This document shows, one piece after another, positions 44,593 through 53,004 of a DNA stretch of 64,000 bases (positions are counted from its first letter, which is position 1; each line of letters starts with the position of its first letter). The DNA lies in the NCBI GenBank assembly GCA_947450025.1, contig CANFTW010000013.1, positions 1 to 64,000 of the forward strand, given 5' to 3'. The notes beneath the pieces are model-generated. The model saw only the letters and a list, made by a program, of their open reading frames with translations, was not told the origin of the DNA and did not search any database. This DNA comes from Bacteroidota bacterium (lineage in GTDB: Bacteria; Bacteroidota; Bacteroidia; B-17B0; Aurantibacillaceae). Both the position numbers and the translations under genes were made by a program.

Positions 44593-44659
44593 TTTTGTTT
44601 CAATAAACCAAGAAGAAATGCAAATAACAATTTCAAAAAAAGATTAGTACCTTTAAGCC

Positions 44660-45646
44660 ATCGTAAAAATTGCCAACATAGAATTAGGAGAATTTCCTTT
44701 ATTACTTGCACCAATGGAAGATGTGAGTGATCCTCCATTTAGATTTGTATGTAAAAAATATGGTGCTGATTTAATGTATACCGAATTCATTAGTAGTGAA
44801 GGTTTAATTAGAGATGCCATTAAAAGCCGTAAGAAATTAGATATTTTTGATTACGAGAAACCAATAGGTATTCAAATTTTTGGTGGCGACGAAGAAGCCA
44901 TGGCTATGTCAGCAAAAATTGTAGATGCAACTCAACCAGATTTATTAGATATTAACTTTGGTTGCCCTGTAAAGAAAGTAGTTTGCAAGGGAGCGGGGGC
45001 TGGCGTTTTAAAAGATGTGGATTTAATGGTGCGTTTAACCAAAGCTGTAGTAAAATCAACTAATTTACCTGTAACGGTTAAAACTAGATTAGGCTGGGAT
45101 GAAAGCATGATTAACATTATGGAAGTGGCAGAGCGTTTGCAAGATGTTGGTATTAAAGCTTTAACTGTTCATGGCCGAACGCGTGCCCAAATGTATAAAG
45201 GTCATTCAAACTGGGAACCTATTGCTGCTGTAAAAAATAATCCTCGTATCCATATTCCAATCTTTGGCAATGGAGATATTGATTCGCCGGAAAAAGCGGT
45301 AGAATATAAAAATAAATACGGGCTAGATGGCATAATGATTGGACGCGCAAGCATTGGTTATCCTTGGATTTTTAATGAAATTAAATATTTTATGAAAACA
45401 GGAGAACATTTAGCAAAACCAACGATTGAAAATAGAGTAGAAGTAGCGCTTGCTCATTTTGAAAAATCTATTGAGTGGAAAGGTCCTAAATTAGGTGTGT
45501 TAGAAATGCGTCCACACTATTCAAATTACTTTAAAGGTATTAATCATTTTAAAGATACTCGCATGAAGCTTGTAACCACTGATCATATTGATGAAATAAA
45601 AGCGATATTATTATCTATCCCTGAAAAGCATAAAAGCATTGATTAA
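44660..45646 (+). CDS. dusB: tRNA-dihydrouridine synthase without an ordinary start codon
   Basis: Flavoprotein reducing uridine to dihydrouridine in tRNA. The first ATG (44714) would give MEDVSDPPFRFVCK, cutting the conserved 'LAPM' FMN-binding motif. Reading back in frame gives IVKIANIELGEFPLLLAP directly before it, the standard opening of DusB, and a stop lies at 44654-44656; there is no ATG, GTG or TTG in the interval, only ATC at 44660 and ATT or ATA later. I therefore place the start at ATC 44660, with the caveat of a sequence error (one base changes it to ATG). Other motifs: NFGCPVKKVVCKGAGA (active Cys in CKGAG), TVHGRTRAQMY, GNGDI, GIMIGRASIGYPW. Ends before a bidirectional terminator. 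Confidence 0.88.
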   Translation: MVKIANIELGEFPLLLAPMEDVSDPPFRFVCKKYGADLMYTEFISSEGLIRDAIKSRKKLDIFDYEKPIGIQIFGGDEEAMAMSAKIVDATQPDLLDINFGCPVKKVVCKGAGAGVLKDVDLMVRLTKAVVKSTNLPVTVKTRLGWDESMINIMEVAERLQDVGIKALTVHGRTRAQMYKGHSNWEPIAAVKNNPRIHIPIFGNGDIDSPEKAVEYKNKYGLDGIMIGRASIGYPWIFNEIKYFMKTGEHLAKPTIENRVEVALAHFEKSIEWKGPKLGVLEMRPHYSNYFKGINHFKDTRMKLVTTDHIDEIKAILLSIPEKHKSID

Positions 45647-45680
45647 AAAAAGCCTGACCAAAATTGGTCAGGCTTTTTTT
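45644..45680. terminator. Bidirectional intrinsic terminator
   Basis: A perfect 16-bp stem (45645-45660 with 45665-45680) bearing AGCCTGACCA/TGGTCAGGCT has A and T tracts on both sides and lies between the convergent dus and valS genes. Confidence 0.92.
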
Positions 45681-45692
45681 ATGAAATATTAA

Positions 45693-48335
45693 TTAATTTA
45701 ATACAGCCAACTGCTCTTCTAAGGTTTTAATTTTAGATAAAGTATCACTTTCTTTTTTACGTTCAACTTCAATAATTTCAGGTTTAGCATTAGCAACAAA
45801 TTTTTCATTAGCCAATTTCTTTTGAACCGATTGCAAAAAACCTATATTGTATTCCAACTCTTTCGTTAAACGCTCAATTTCATCTTCCTTATTAAGGTTC
45901 ATAGCTAAAGGAATATAAAACTCAGTTGTTTTAATTTGAAAAGAAAATGCGCCTTCTACTTTATCCTTTGTATAAGAAAAAGACGATAAGTTAGCTAACT
46001 TAATAATTGTACTATCAAAATATGAACGAGTAGCTTCTGATTTTTCAATCACTTCTAATTTTTCTTTAGGCGATAATTGTTTTTGAGCGCGAACATTTCG
46101 AACCATGGCTACTAACTCTTTACTTACCTCAAACTCTGCTAATTGTTTTTTATCTATTTCACCCTTAACAGATGGCCATTCCGCAACAATCACACAATCT
46201 TTAGCGTCACGTTCATTAACTAAATGCCAAATTTCTTCTGTAATAAATGGCATCCAAGGATGCATAATTTTTAATAATGATTCTAAATAACCTATCGTTG
46301 CATCATAAGTAACTTTGTCAATTGGTAAAGATTTACCATTAATAAATTCAGGTTTAATCGCCTCTAAATACCAAGCACAGAAATCATCCCAAACTAGTTT
46401 ATATGTAGTCATTAAGGCATCGCTCATTCTGTATTTAGAATAGTGATCATTGATGATTTCTAATTGCTCAGATAATTTATTATCAAACCAGGTAATAGCA
46501 GCATTTGATGATTCAGGTTGTTCTACATTTCCAACTTCAAAACCTTTTATTAAACGGAAAGCATTCCATACTTTATTTGCAAAATTACGTCCTTGCTCAC
46601 AGTAACTTTCATCAAACATTAAATCGTTACCAGCTGGTGAACATAATAACATCCCTACACGCACACCATCTGCTCCGTACTTTTCAATTAAGTCCAATGG
46701 GTCGGGCGAGTTGCCTAAACTTTTACTCATCTTGCGACCTAACTTGTCTCTTACAATACCTGTTAAGTATACATTGCTAAATGGTTTTTCTTGCATCCAT
46801 TCATAACCAGCAATAGCCATACGCGCTACCCAGAAGAATAAAATTTCTGGTGCTGTTACTAAATCATTAGTAGGGTAGTAGTAATTTAAATCGGCATTAG
46901 CATTGGCTTTACCGTTTCTAATAACTGCTGGATCAAATACCGTTATTGGCCATAACCACGATGAGAACCAAGTATCTAACACATCTTCATCTTGTGTAAT
47001 GTTTTCAATTCTTAAATCTGAATTCTTAATTTTTAATTTCTCAACAGCTTCTTCTTTTGTTTTGCAAATAACCGTATTTCCTTGTCCATCATACCAAGCT
47101 GGTATTCTTTGTCCCCACCATAACTGACGGCTAATACACCAATCGTGTACATTTTCCATCCAGTGTTTGTAGGTATTAATGAATTTTTCAGGAATTAATT
47201 TAATCTCACCATTTACTACATTTTCTAAAGCTGGTTTACTAACATTCTCCATCTTTAAAAACCATTGCATACTTAAGCGTGGCTCTATCACAGCATTTGT
47301 TCTTTCGCTATAACCAACTTTGTTTTTAATATCTTCAATTTTTACAACTAAACCTAGCTCTTCTAAATCTTTGATGATTTGTTTACGACACGCAAAACGA
47401 TCTAAACCAACATAAGCACCAGCCGCTTCTGAAATTGTTCCATTAGAATTTAAAACATCAATGGTTTGTAATTTATGTTTTTGCCCTAAGTTAAAGTCGT
47501 TGATATCGTGAGCTGGTGTTACTTTTAAAGTACCTGTACCAAATTCTTTATCAACATATTCATCAAAAATAATAGGTACCACACGATTCACAATAGGTAC
47601 AATGACTTGTTTGCCTTTTAAATGTGCGTACCGTTCGTCTGTTGGGTTCACACACACTGCAGTATCGCCCATAATAGTTTCAGGACGAGTTGTCGCAACA
47701 GTCATGAATTCATTAGAATCTTGTATTTGATATTTAACGTATATCAATTTACTTTGAGCTTCTTTGTGAATAACCTCTTCATCACTAACTGCTGTTAACC
47801 CTTGAGGATCCCAGTTTACCATACGAACACCACGATAAATATGTCCTTTATTATATAAATCTATAAACACATCTATTACCGCTTCGCTCATCGGTTCATC
47901 CATTGTAAAGCGAGTTCTATCCCAATCACAGCTTGCGCCAAGCTTTTTCAATTGTTCTAAAATAATTCCACCATATTTTTCTTTCCAACCCCAAGCATGT
48001 TTCAAGAAATCCTCTCTACTTAAATCTGCTTTGTTAATGCCTTGTTCCTTTAATAAGGCTACTACTTTTGCTTCGGTTGCTATACTAGCATGATCGGTTC
48101 CTGGAACCCAACAGGCATTAAAACCTAGCATACGTGCACGACGAATCAATACATCTTGGATGGTGTTATTTAACATATGCCCCATGTGTAAAACCCCTGT
48201 AACGTTTGGAGGAGGGATAACAATGGTATATGGAGTCCGATGATCGGGGGTTGATTTAAAGAATTTATTATCTAACCAGTACTTGTACCAAGTTTGTTCT
48301 GCTTGAGCAGAATTATATGTTTTTGCGATTTCCAT
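45693..48335 (-). CDS. valS: Valyl-tRNA synthetase
   Basis: Class I aminoacyl-tRNA synthetase of 880 residues. The HIGH-type motif is PPPNVTGVLHMGHML (~42-56), the KMSKS-type motif GRKMSKSLGN (~533), the CP1 editing domain with TTRPETIMGDTAV (~210-223) and AHDINDFNLG, and a C-terminal coiled coil (~815-880, EDEIERLTKELEYNIGFLQ) typical of ValRS and used to hold tRNA. All parts are intact. It is monocistronic, its 3' end at the shared terminator. Confidence 0.97.
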   Translation of the reverse strand: MEIAKTYNSAQAEQTWYKYWLDNKFFKSTPDHRTPYTIVIPPPNVTGVLHMGHMLNNTIQDVLIRRARMLGFNACWVPGTDHASIATEAKVVALLKEQGINKADLSREDFLKHAWGWKEKYGGIILEQLKKLGASCDWDRTRFTMDEPMSEAVIDVFIDLYNKGHIYRGVRMVNWDPQGLTAVSDEEVIHKEAQSKLIYVKYQIQDSNEFMTVATTRPETIMGDTAVCVNPTDERYAHLKGKQVIVPIVNRVVPIIFDEYVDKEFGTGTLKVTPAHDINDFNLGQKHKLQTIDVLNSNGTISEAAGAYVGLDRFACRKQIIKDLEELGLVVKIEDIKNKVGYSERTNAVIEPRLSMQWFLKMENVSKPALENVVNGEIKLIPEKFINTYKHWMENVHDWCISRQLWWGQRIPAWYDGQGNTVICKTKEEAVEKLKIKNSDLRIENITQDEDVLDTWFSSWLWPITVFDPAVIRNGKANANADLNYYYPTNDLVTAPEILFFWVARMAIAGYEWMQEKPFSNVYLTGIVRDKLGRKMSKSLGNSPDPLDLIEKYGADGVRVGMLLCSPAGNDLMFDESYCEQGRNFANKVWNAFRLIKGFEVGNVEQPESSNAAITWFDNKLSEQLEIINDHYSKYRMSDALMTTYKLVWDDFCAWYLEAIKPEFINGKSLPIDKVTYDATIGYLESLLKIMHPWMPFITEEIWHLVNERDAKDCVIVAEWPSVKGEIDKKQLAEFEVSKELVAMVRNVRAQKQLSPKEKLEVIEKSEATRSYFDSTIIKLANLSSFSYTKDKVEGAFSFQIKTTEFYIPLAMNLNKEDEIERLTKELEYNIGFLQSVQKKLANEKFVANAKPEIIEVERKKESDTLSKIKTLEEQLAVLN

Positions 48336-48459
48336 CTATTGTATTAAAAATTTTGTTAAATTTCGCAAAAATAATCATAGTAAACCATATGCGTGCTATC
48401 TTTATGGCACGATATTAGAATTATTTTCGAAACGTAAAAACATTAACAAAATATAAAAT

Positions 48460-48963
48460 ATGAAAAAATTAATTTATACCCTAGGGTTCGTTGCTTTCTT
48501 AAGCACTTTATCAATTGCACAAGATACTCATAGTGCTAACGATGGCCATAATCATGGTGCCGCAACAACAGCAACAACTGCTCCAGTAAGTACTGCTGAA
48601 ATTAAATTTGAAAAAATGGTTCATGATTACGGCGAAATTAAACAAGGCGACAATGGTGAATGTGTATTTAAATTTAAAAATGTAGGGAAAGAGCCATTGA
48701 TTATAACTATGTGCCAAGGTTCTTGTGGTTGTACAGTGCCTCAATGTCCAAAAGATCCAATTTTACCTGGTAAATCTGGTGAAATTAAAGTAAAGTATGA
48801 TTCAAATCGTGTAGGACCTATCAGTAAATCTGTATCTGTTCAATCTAACTCTAAAACTGGTACACAAACTTTACAAATCAAAGGTAATATATCAGCAAAA
48901 CCTGTAGAGGAGGCTTTTCCAACAAACTCTCCATCACAAGGAGCTCCATTAGAGAAAAAATAA
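48460..48963 (+). CDS. DUF1573 secreted protein with a His-rich N-terminus, copy 1
   Basis: The 167-residue protein has a signal peptide (LGFVAFLSTLSIA, cleavage before QDT) and a short His-rich linker (HSANDGHNHG) before the DUF1573 domain: FEKMVHDYGEIKQGD, CQGSCGCTVPQCPKDPILPGKSGEIKVKYD and SVQSNSKTGTQTLQIKG. The fold is an immunoglobulin-like beta-sandwich of the ASPM/SPD-2/hydin type; the cysteines around SCGC may form disulfides or bind metal. The function is unknown. It is the first of three tandem paralogues, with 23 bases to the next. Confidence 0.92.
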   Translation: MKKLIYTLGFVAFLSTLSIAQDTHSANDGHNHGAATTATTAPVSTAEIKFEKMVHDYGEIKQGDNGECVFKFKNVGKEPLIITMCQGSCGCTVPQCPKDPILPGKSGEIKVKYDSNRVGPISKSVSVQSNSKTGTQTLQIKGNISAKPVEEAFPTNSPSQGAPLEKK

Positions 48964-48986
48964 TTAATTATTAAACCATACCCAAT

Positions 48987-49442
48987 ATGAAAAAAGTATT
49001 AGCAGCAGTAGCATTATTCTTAGGATTAGGATTTGCATCAAACGCTCAAGAAGGAGGATCTGTAGTTCCTAGTATCGATCCAAACGCAGCAGAAATGAAA
49101 TTTGAAACTGAAGTTTTAGATTACGGAACTGTAAAATTTGATGCAAATGGTGTTCGTGAATTTAAAATTAAAAATGTTGGAAAATCTCCTTTAACCATTT
49201 CAAACGTTCAAGGACAATGTGGATGTACATCGACTACTATTGATGGAAAACCAGGTTGGCCACAAGAACCAATTTTACCAGGAAAATCAGCAACTATCCG
49301 AGTAAAATATGACACTAAACGTCCTGGACCTTTCGAAAAAAATGTAACCATTACTTCAAATTCAAAAGAACCAAGTAAAGTGGTTAAAATTAAAGGAGTG
49401 GTTGAAGCAGCTCCTGCAGCTCCAACAACAGATGCAAAATAA
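48987..49442 (+). CDS. DUF1573 secreted protein, copy 2
   Basis: The 151-residue paralogue has a signal peptide (AAVALFLGLGFASNA, cleavage before QEG) and the DUF1573 core: FETEVLDYGTVKFDANGVREF, NVQGQCGCTSTTIDGKPGWP and KNVTITSNSKEPSKVVKIKG. The Cys triplet pattern QCGCT matches the first copy. A four-base shift separates its TAA stop (49440-49442) from the next start: TAA, G, ATG. Translation of the third gene is probably coupled to this one. Confidence 0.92.
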   Translation: MKKVLAAVALFLGLGFASNAQEGGSVVPSIDPNAAEMKFETEVLDYGTVKFDANGVREFKIKNVGKSPLTISNVQGQCGCTSTTIDGKPGWPQEPILPGKSATIRVKYDTKRPGPFEKNVTITSNSKEPSKVVKIKGVVEAAPAAPTTDAK

Positions 49443-49443
49443 G

Positions 49444-49842
49444 ATGATTTTTTTATTAAAAAACCCTTCTAATTTTAGAGGGGTTTTTTATTTTATATTA
49501 TCTATAATCTTATTGACGCTTAATAGTCAAGCGCAATTAAAATTTAAAGACACTAAGAAAAATTTCGGTTTTGTTAAAAAAGGTGAGGTAGTGAAAATCA
49601 TATTTGAATATAAAAATATTGGAAACAAACCAATCATTATTAATGATGCTAAAGCAGAGTGCTCCTGTACAACTATTGAATACACCAAACAACCTATCTC
49701 ACCAAATCAAACAGGGATTGTAACCGTTTTATTTGATACCAAATCTGTTTATGACCGTCAAGAAAGAGCTATTGAATTGTTTTCAAATTCTATCAATAGT
49801 ACACAAAAATTAAAATTTAAAGGGGTGGTTTTAAATAAGTAG
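49444..49842 (+). CDS. DUF1573 secreted protein, copy 3, with a terminator hairpin in its first codons
   Basis: Starting at ATG 49444, one base after the stop of copy 2, the protein (~132 residues) has a signal peptide (YFILSIILLTLNSQA, cleavage before QLK) and the DUF1573 core: FKDTKKNFGFVKKGE, AECSCTTIEYTKQPISPNQ and VLFDTKSVYDRQERAIELFSN. An in-frame ATG 14 codons earlier lies within copy 2 and is unlikely. The first 15 codons contain a perfect terminator-like hairpin at 49458-49489, so expression may depend on ribosomes arriving from copy 2. ATC- or GTG-type later starts do not give a signal peptide. Confidence 0.88.
   Translation: MIFLLKNPSNFRGVFYFILSIILLTLNSQAQLKFKDTKKNFGFVKKGEVVKIIFEYKNIGNKPIIINDAKAECSCTTIEYTKQPISPNQTGIVTVLFDTKSVYDRQERAIELFSNSINSTQKLKFKGVVLNK
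49458..49489 (+). terminator. Terminator-like hairpin overlapping the start of DUF1573 copy 3
   Basis: A 13-bp stem (49458-49470 with 49477-49489, one G-T pair) with a 6-base loop is followed by mixed AT-rich sequence (49490 onward); the T-rich 3' arm ends in six T. It sits 15 to 46 bases inside the third coding region. Confidence 0.7.
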
Positions 49843-49910
49843 TTTTAGCTAGTTTATATTCACAAAATTAAAATAGCACTTATTCAAGCTATTTTAGATA
49901 TTTGTAATTC

Positions 49911-50336
49911 ATGAATCACTCAATTAAAATTGATATATCAACTATAGATGCACATCAAAATGCAGCTAAACAATTAATTGAATTTGCTAAAGGTCAGCGA
50001 GTATTCTTATTTGATGCGCCAATGGGATCTGGAAAAACAACATTTATAAAATCACTATGTAGTTTTTTAGGTGTAAGTGATACAATGAGTAGTCCCACAT
50101 ATTCTATTGTAAATGAATATGATACAAATAATACGTATAAGATTTTTCATTTTGATTTATATCGAATCAAATCATCTGAAGAATTATTTGAATTAGGTTT
50201 TGAAGACTATTTAAATTCTAACCATTTTTTGTTCATTGAATGGCCGGATTTAGCCATTCCTTATTTAGATTCATACCTGAGAATAATCATACAATCAGAA
50301 AACAATAATCGTTATCTTTGCGCCGAATTTATTTAA
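49911..50336 (+). CDS. tsaE: tRNA threonylcarbamoyladenosine biosynthesis ATPase TsaE
   Basis: Essential ATPase that works with TsaB and TsaD to make t6A37 on ANN-decoding tRNAs. The 141-residue protein has Walker A DAPMGSGKTTF (~36-46), the family's SSPTYSIVNEY motif (~62-72), and HFDLYRIKSSEELFELGFEDYL (by first residues) and FIEWPD (~108-113). It starts seven bases before the AATTC... A start upstream is not needed. The gene follows the DUF1573 set by 68 bases and precedes the barrel gene by 7; the three sets are on one strand, possibly one transcript. Confidence 0.95.
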   Translation: MNHSIKIDISTIDAHQNAAKQLIEFAKGQRVFLFDAPMGSGKTTFIKSLCSFLGVSDTMSSPTYSIVNEYDTNNTYKIFHFDLYRIKSSEELFELGFEDYLNSNHFLFIEWPDLAIPYLDSYLRIIIQSENNNRYLCAEFI

Positions 50337-50343
50337 ACGCATC

Positions 50344-51192
50344 ATGAAAATTTGCTATTTACTTTTATTATCTGTTATATCTTTTGTTTCTGTTTGTCAA
50401 ACTGAATCCGCTCCATCACAAACTATTCAACCAATCACCAAAAAATTCATGAAAGGTAACTTATATTTTTCATGGGGCTATACACGTTGTTGGTATAGTA
50501 AAAGCGATATACATTTTGTTGATCATTCAAATAAGTATCATCCTGCAACTGGAAGGTATAATGATTACGATTTTACGATATATAATGCTAAAGCCGTTGA
50601 TAGGCCAGACTTTGATGCGATTAAAGATGTTGTAAATATTACTATTCCTCAATTTGTAGTACATGCAGGCTACTATTTTAATAATAAAAAGGATTTAGGG
50701 ATTGAAATAAGCTATGACCATGCTAAATATGTGGTTAATAATTATCAAAAAGTACATATTAAAGGAAATTTCAACGGTAATTATGTTGATCAAGACACTA
50801 TTTTAGACCCAAATAATCTTGTGCATTTTGAACATACGGATGGAGCAAACTTCTGGATGATTAATTTACTAAAACGTTGGAAATTATATGAACCTTCAAA
50901 AAATTTCAATGCAGGATTTGTTGTTAAACCTGGCGCAGGTATTGTCTATCCTAGAACAGACGTGACCATGTTTGGAGAACGCTTAAATAACAATTGGCAT
51001 TTAGCAGGTTGGATTGTAGGCATTGAAGCAGGATTTCGCGCAGAGTTTTTAAAACACGGTGTATTTGAATTTACTGGAAAAGGAGTTTATGCCGACTATA
51101 GAAAATGTTTAGTATTAGGCAAAGGAAACGGTTCTGCAAATCATCATTTTTTTGCTACACAATTAACAATGACTTTAGGGGTGATGTTTTAA
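50344..51192 (+). CDS. Predicted outer-membrane beta-barrel protein
   Basis: The 282-residue protein begins with a signal peptide ([14 protein letters not shown]) and continues in aromatic-rich alternating strands ([47 protein letters not shown] in first part, [15 protein letters not shown] at the end, which ends in Phe as barrel proteins often do). No family name is recognised. It starts 7 bases after tsaE on the same strand, yet is unrelated to tRNA modification, so the pairing is likely accidental. Its stop overlaps that of the convergent ribH by four bases. Confidence 0.8.
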   Translation: MKICYLLLLSVISFVSVCQTESAPSQTIQPITKKFMKGNLYFSWGYTRCWYSKSDIHFVDHSNKYHPATGRYNDYDFTIYNAKAVDRPDFDAIKDVVNITIPQFVVHAGYYFNNKKDLGIEISYDHAKYVVNNYQKVHIKGNFNGNYVDQDTILDPNNLVHFEHTDGANFWMINLLKRWKLYEPSKNFNAGFVVKPGAGIVYPRTDVTMFGERLNNNWHLAGWIVGIEAGFRAEFLKHGVFEFTGKGVYADYRKCLVLGKGNGSANHHFFATQLTMTLGVMF

Positions 51193-51704
51193 AATCCAAT
51201 TTTACCTTTATTTTCCTCAAAACTTTTCTTCATTCCAAGCATTTTAATAGCTGTTACTGCCGCTTCGTCTCCTTTATTTCCGTGCTTTCCACCAGTTCTA
51301 TCATCAGCTTGCTCTTGGGTATTAACAGTTAATACTCCAAAAATAAAAGGCATATTGTATTTTAAATTTAAGTTTGTGATACCTTTTGCCACAGCGTCAC
51401 AAATAAAATCAAAATGTTTAGTATCACCTTGAATGACGCAACCAATACAAATAACAGCGTCTACTTGACTTAATTCTGCCATATATTGAGCTCCTAGAGT
51501 CAATTCAAAAGCCCCTGGAACTGTTTTTGTAAGAATATTCTCTGCTTTTGCACCATGTTTTACTAATGTATCATAAGCCCCTTGCATTAAAGCATGAGTA
51601 GTTTTATGATTCCATTCTGCCCAAACAATTCCAAATTTCATATCGGCAGCATTTGGGATATCAGAACCCTCAAACGTGGATAAGTTTTTTAATTCACTTG
51701 CCAT
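51189..51704 (-). CDS. ribH: 6,7-dimethyl-8-ribityllumazine synthase
   Basis: Condenses 5-amino-6-ribitylamino-uracil with 3,4-dihydroxy-2-butanone 4-phosphate, the penultimate step of riboflavin synthesis. The 171-residue protein has [16 protein letters not shown] (~29-44, substrate Trp/His region), [11 protein letters not shown] (~66-76), [12 protein letters not shown] (~94-105, with the general-base His) and [14 protein letters not shown] (~124-137), with [11 protein letters not shown] near the end. It has a normal length. No other rib genes are nearby. The upstream neighbour on its strand is the TPR membrane gene, separated by a terminator. Confidence 0.96.
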   Translation of the reverse strand: MASELKNLSTFEGSDIPNAADMKFGIVWAEWNHKTTHALMQGAYDTLVKHGAKAENILTKTVPGAFELTLGAQYMAELSQVDAVICIGCVIQGDTKHFDFICDAVAKGITNLNLKYNMPFIFGVLTVNTQEQADDRTGGKHGNKGDEAAVTAIKMLGMKKSFEENKGKIGF

Positions 51705-51720
51705 ATTATATTTTTTAAAA

Positions 51721-51752
51721 CAAAAAAAGGTGACTCAGCATCACCTTTTTGT
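51721..51752 (-). terminator. Terminator between the TPR gene and ribH
   Basis: A ~10-bp stem (51723-51732 with 51740-51749), GGTGA/TCACC at its core, is preceded on the minus strand by the TPR gene and followed there by T residues. Confidence 0.8.
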
Positions 51753-51769
51753 TATTAAATTCATGTTAA

Positions 51770-52528
51770 TTATTGAATGTTTCCTAAAGTTTTTACTCTT
51801 GCAATATATTTATCAATTTCACGTGCTTCGGTACTTTTAGGGTATTCATTTTTTAAACGTTCATACGTTGCTAAAGCCTCAGTATAGTTAGCTTTTTGCT
51901 CATAGGCAAATGCAGCTTTCTTTAAAAAATAAGGTGTTGTAAATGAATTAGTAGATTGCTCAGCTGCTTTTAAATAAAATTTAACAGCTTCGTCCATTTT
52001 ATTTAATTCCATATTTGCGTCACCAATTAATCCCGTTGCAGTAGGCGCAAGCATTTCATCTTTAACATCATATTTTTCTAAATATTCAATCGCTTCAGCA
52101 AATTTACCTGTACGTAATAAACATACACCAGCATAATAATTAGCAACTCTACCAGTTTTTGTAGAACCATAATTTTCAGCTATATCTTTAAAGCCCATCA
52201 TGGTTTTTTGACCCTCTGATGATTGAACATTAATGCCTCCGTTCAAAGCCACTAAAAAGCTATCTTTTTCAAAATAAGTTTGAGCATAAAATGATTCATT
52301 ACTTGCTTCTTGCTCTTGACCTGGTAACCAATAAAATTTGTAAAAACTGAAAATAGCAACAATGGCTAAAATAGCACCACCACCATATGTAATTGCTTTT
52401 TTATTTTTCTCGTAAAAGAACTCCAAGCCCGCTAAATCCATCTCTTTTGAAGATGATTTTTTAGCTGATTTTGTTTCAATATTAGCTTTACTTTCTACGT
52501 TTTCTATTTGATCAATTTCTTCAGACAT
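51770..52528 (-). CDS. Single-pass membrane TPR protein (YfgM-like)
   Basis: The 252-residue protein has a charged cytoplasmic N-terminus (to ~45), a single membrane helix (ITYGGGAILAIVAIFSFYKFYW, residues ~47-68) and a periplasmic TPR domain (~100-250, ANYYAGVCLLRTGKFAEAIEYLEKY onward, ATGLIGDANMELNKMDEAVKFY, AAFAYEQKANYTEALATYERLKNEYP). The layout resembles YfgM, a periplasmic chaperone/Sec partner. A role in protein handling is an inference. It is followed on its strand by a terminator and then ribH. Confidence 0.85.
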   Translation of the reverse strand: MSEEIDQIENVESKANIETKSAKKSSSKEMDLAGLEFFYEKNKKAITYGGGAILAIVAIFSFYKFYWLPGQEQEASNESFYAQTYFEKDSFLVALNGGINVQSSEGQKTMMGFKDIAENYGSTKTGRVANYYAGVCLLRTGKFAEAIEYLEKYDVKDEMLAPTATGLIGDANMELNKMDEAVKFYLKAAEQSTNSFTTPYFLKKAAFAYEQKANYTEALATYERLKNEYPKSTEAREIDKYIARVKTLGNIQ

Positions 52529-52620
52529 ATTAATATTAAAATTTTGAGTGGCGAAGATAAATAAAATTATCTACTATTAAAAAGAAAAAAGGGGTGTTTT
52601 TAACCTTTAAAAGTTAATTA

Positions 52621-52995
52621 CTATTCAGTGATGGCAATATCTTTCACTAAATTTTCTTTATTTCTTAAAGAAACAGACAATCCACCTTTAACAAGATACG
52701 GAGATGGAATATCTAAATCTCTTCCAACAGCGTATACATAATAGGTGCCTTTATAGAAAGAAATACTATAATTTCCACTTGCATCTGCTTGAACATAAGT
52801 ATCATACAGTTTATAATCATCGCCTGGAAATTCAGTAGCATTAAATTTTACATAAACATAAGCATCTGCAATTGGCTTATCATGATGCTTGACAACTCCT
52901 TTTAAAGTGGCTTTTCCTCCAGTTTGATTTTTTTTACACGATCCTAAAGAACCTAATAATATAGTAAGAATAAATAGTTTAGCGATGGTTTTCAT
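52621..52995 (-). CDS. Small lipoprotein with a carboxypeptidase-regulatory-like domain
   Basis: The 124-residue protein has a lipobox (LTILLGSLGSC, Cys20) and a transthyretin/CarboxypepD_reg-like beta-sandwich: ATLKGVVKHHDKPIADAYVYVKF, ASGNYSISFYKGTYYVYAVGRD (by first residues). It is the third gene of an operon with MbnH- and MbnP-like genes, with nine bases between it and the MbnH-like stop. It may act together with them, for instance by holding a periplasmic complex; I have no further evidence of function. Confidence 0.85.
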   Translation of the reverse strand: MKTIAKLFILTILLGSLGSCKKNQTGGKATLKGVVKHHDKPIADAYVYVKFNATEFPGDDYKLYDTYVQADASGNYSISFYKGTYYVYAVGRDLDIPSPYLVKGGLSVSLRNKENLVKDIAITE

Positions 52996-53004
52996 AATTT
53001 ATAT

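Noticed and set aside
52529..52620. Terminator after the small lipoprotein (minus strand)
   Set aside because: Only a 5-bp AAAGG/CCTTT stem with a long loop is seen; too weak to annotate.
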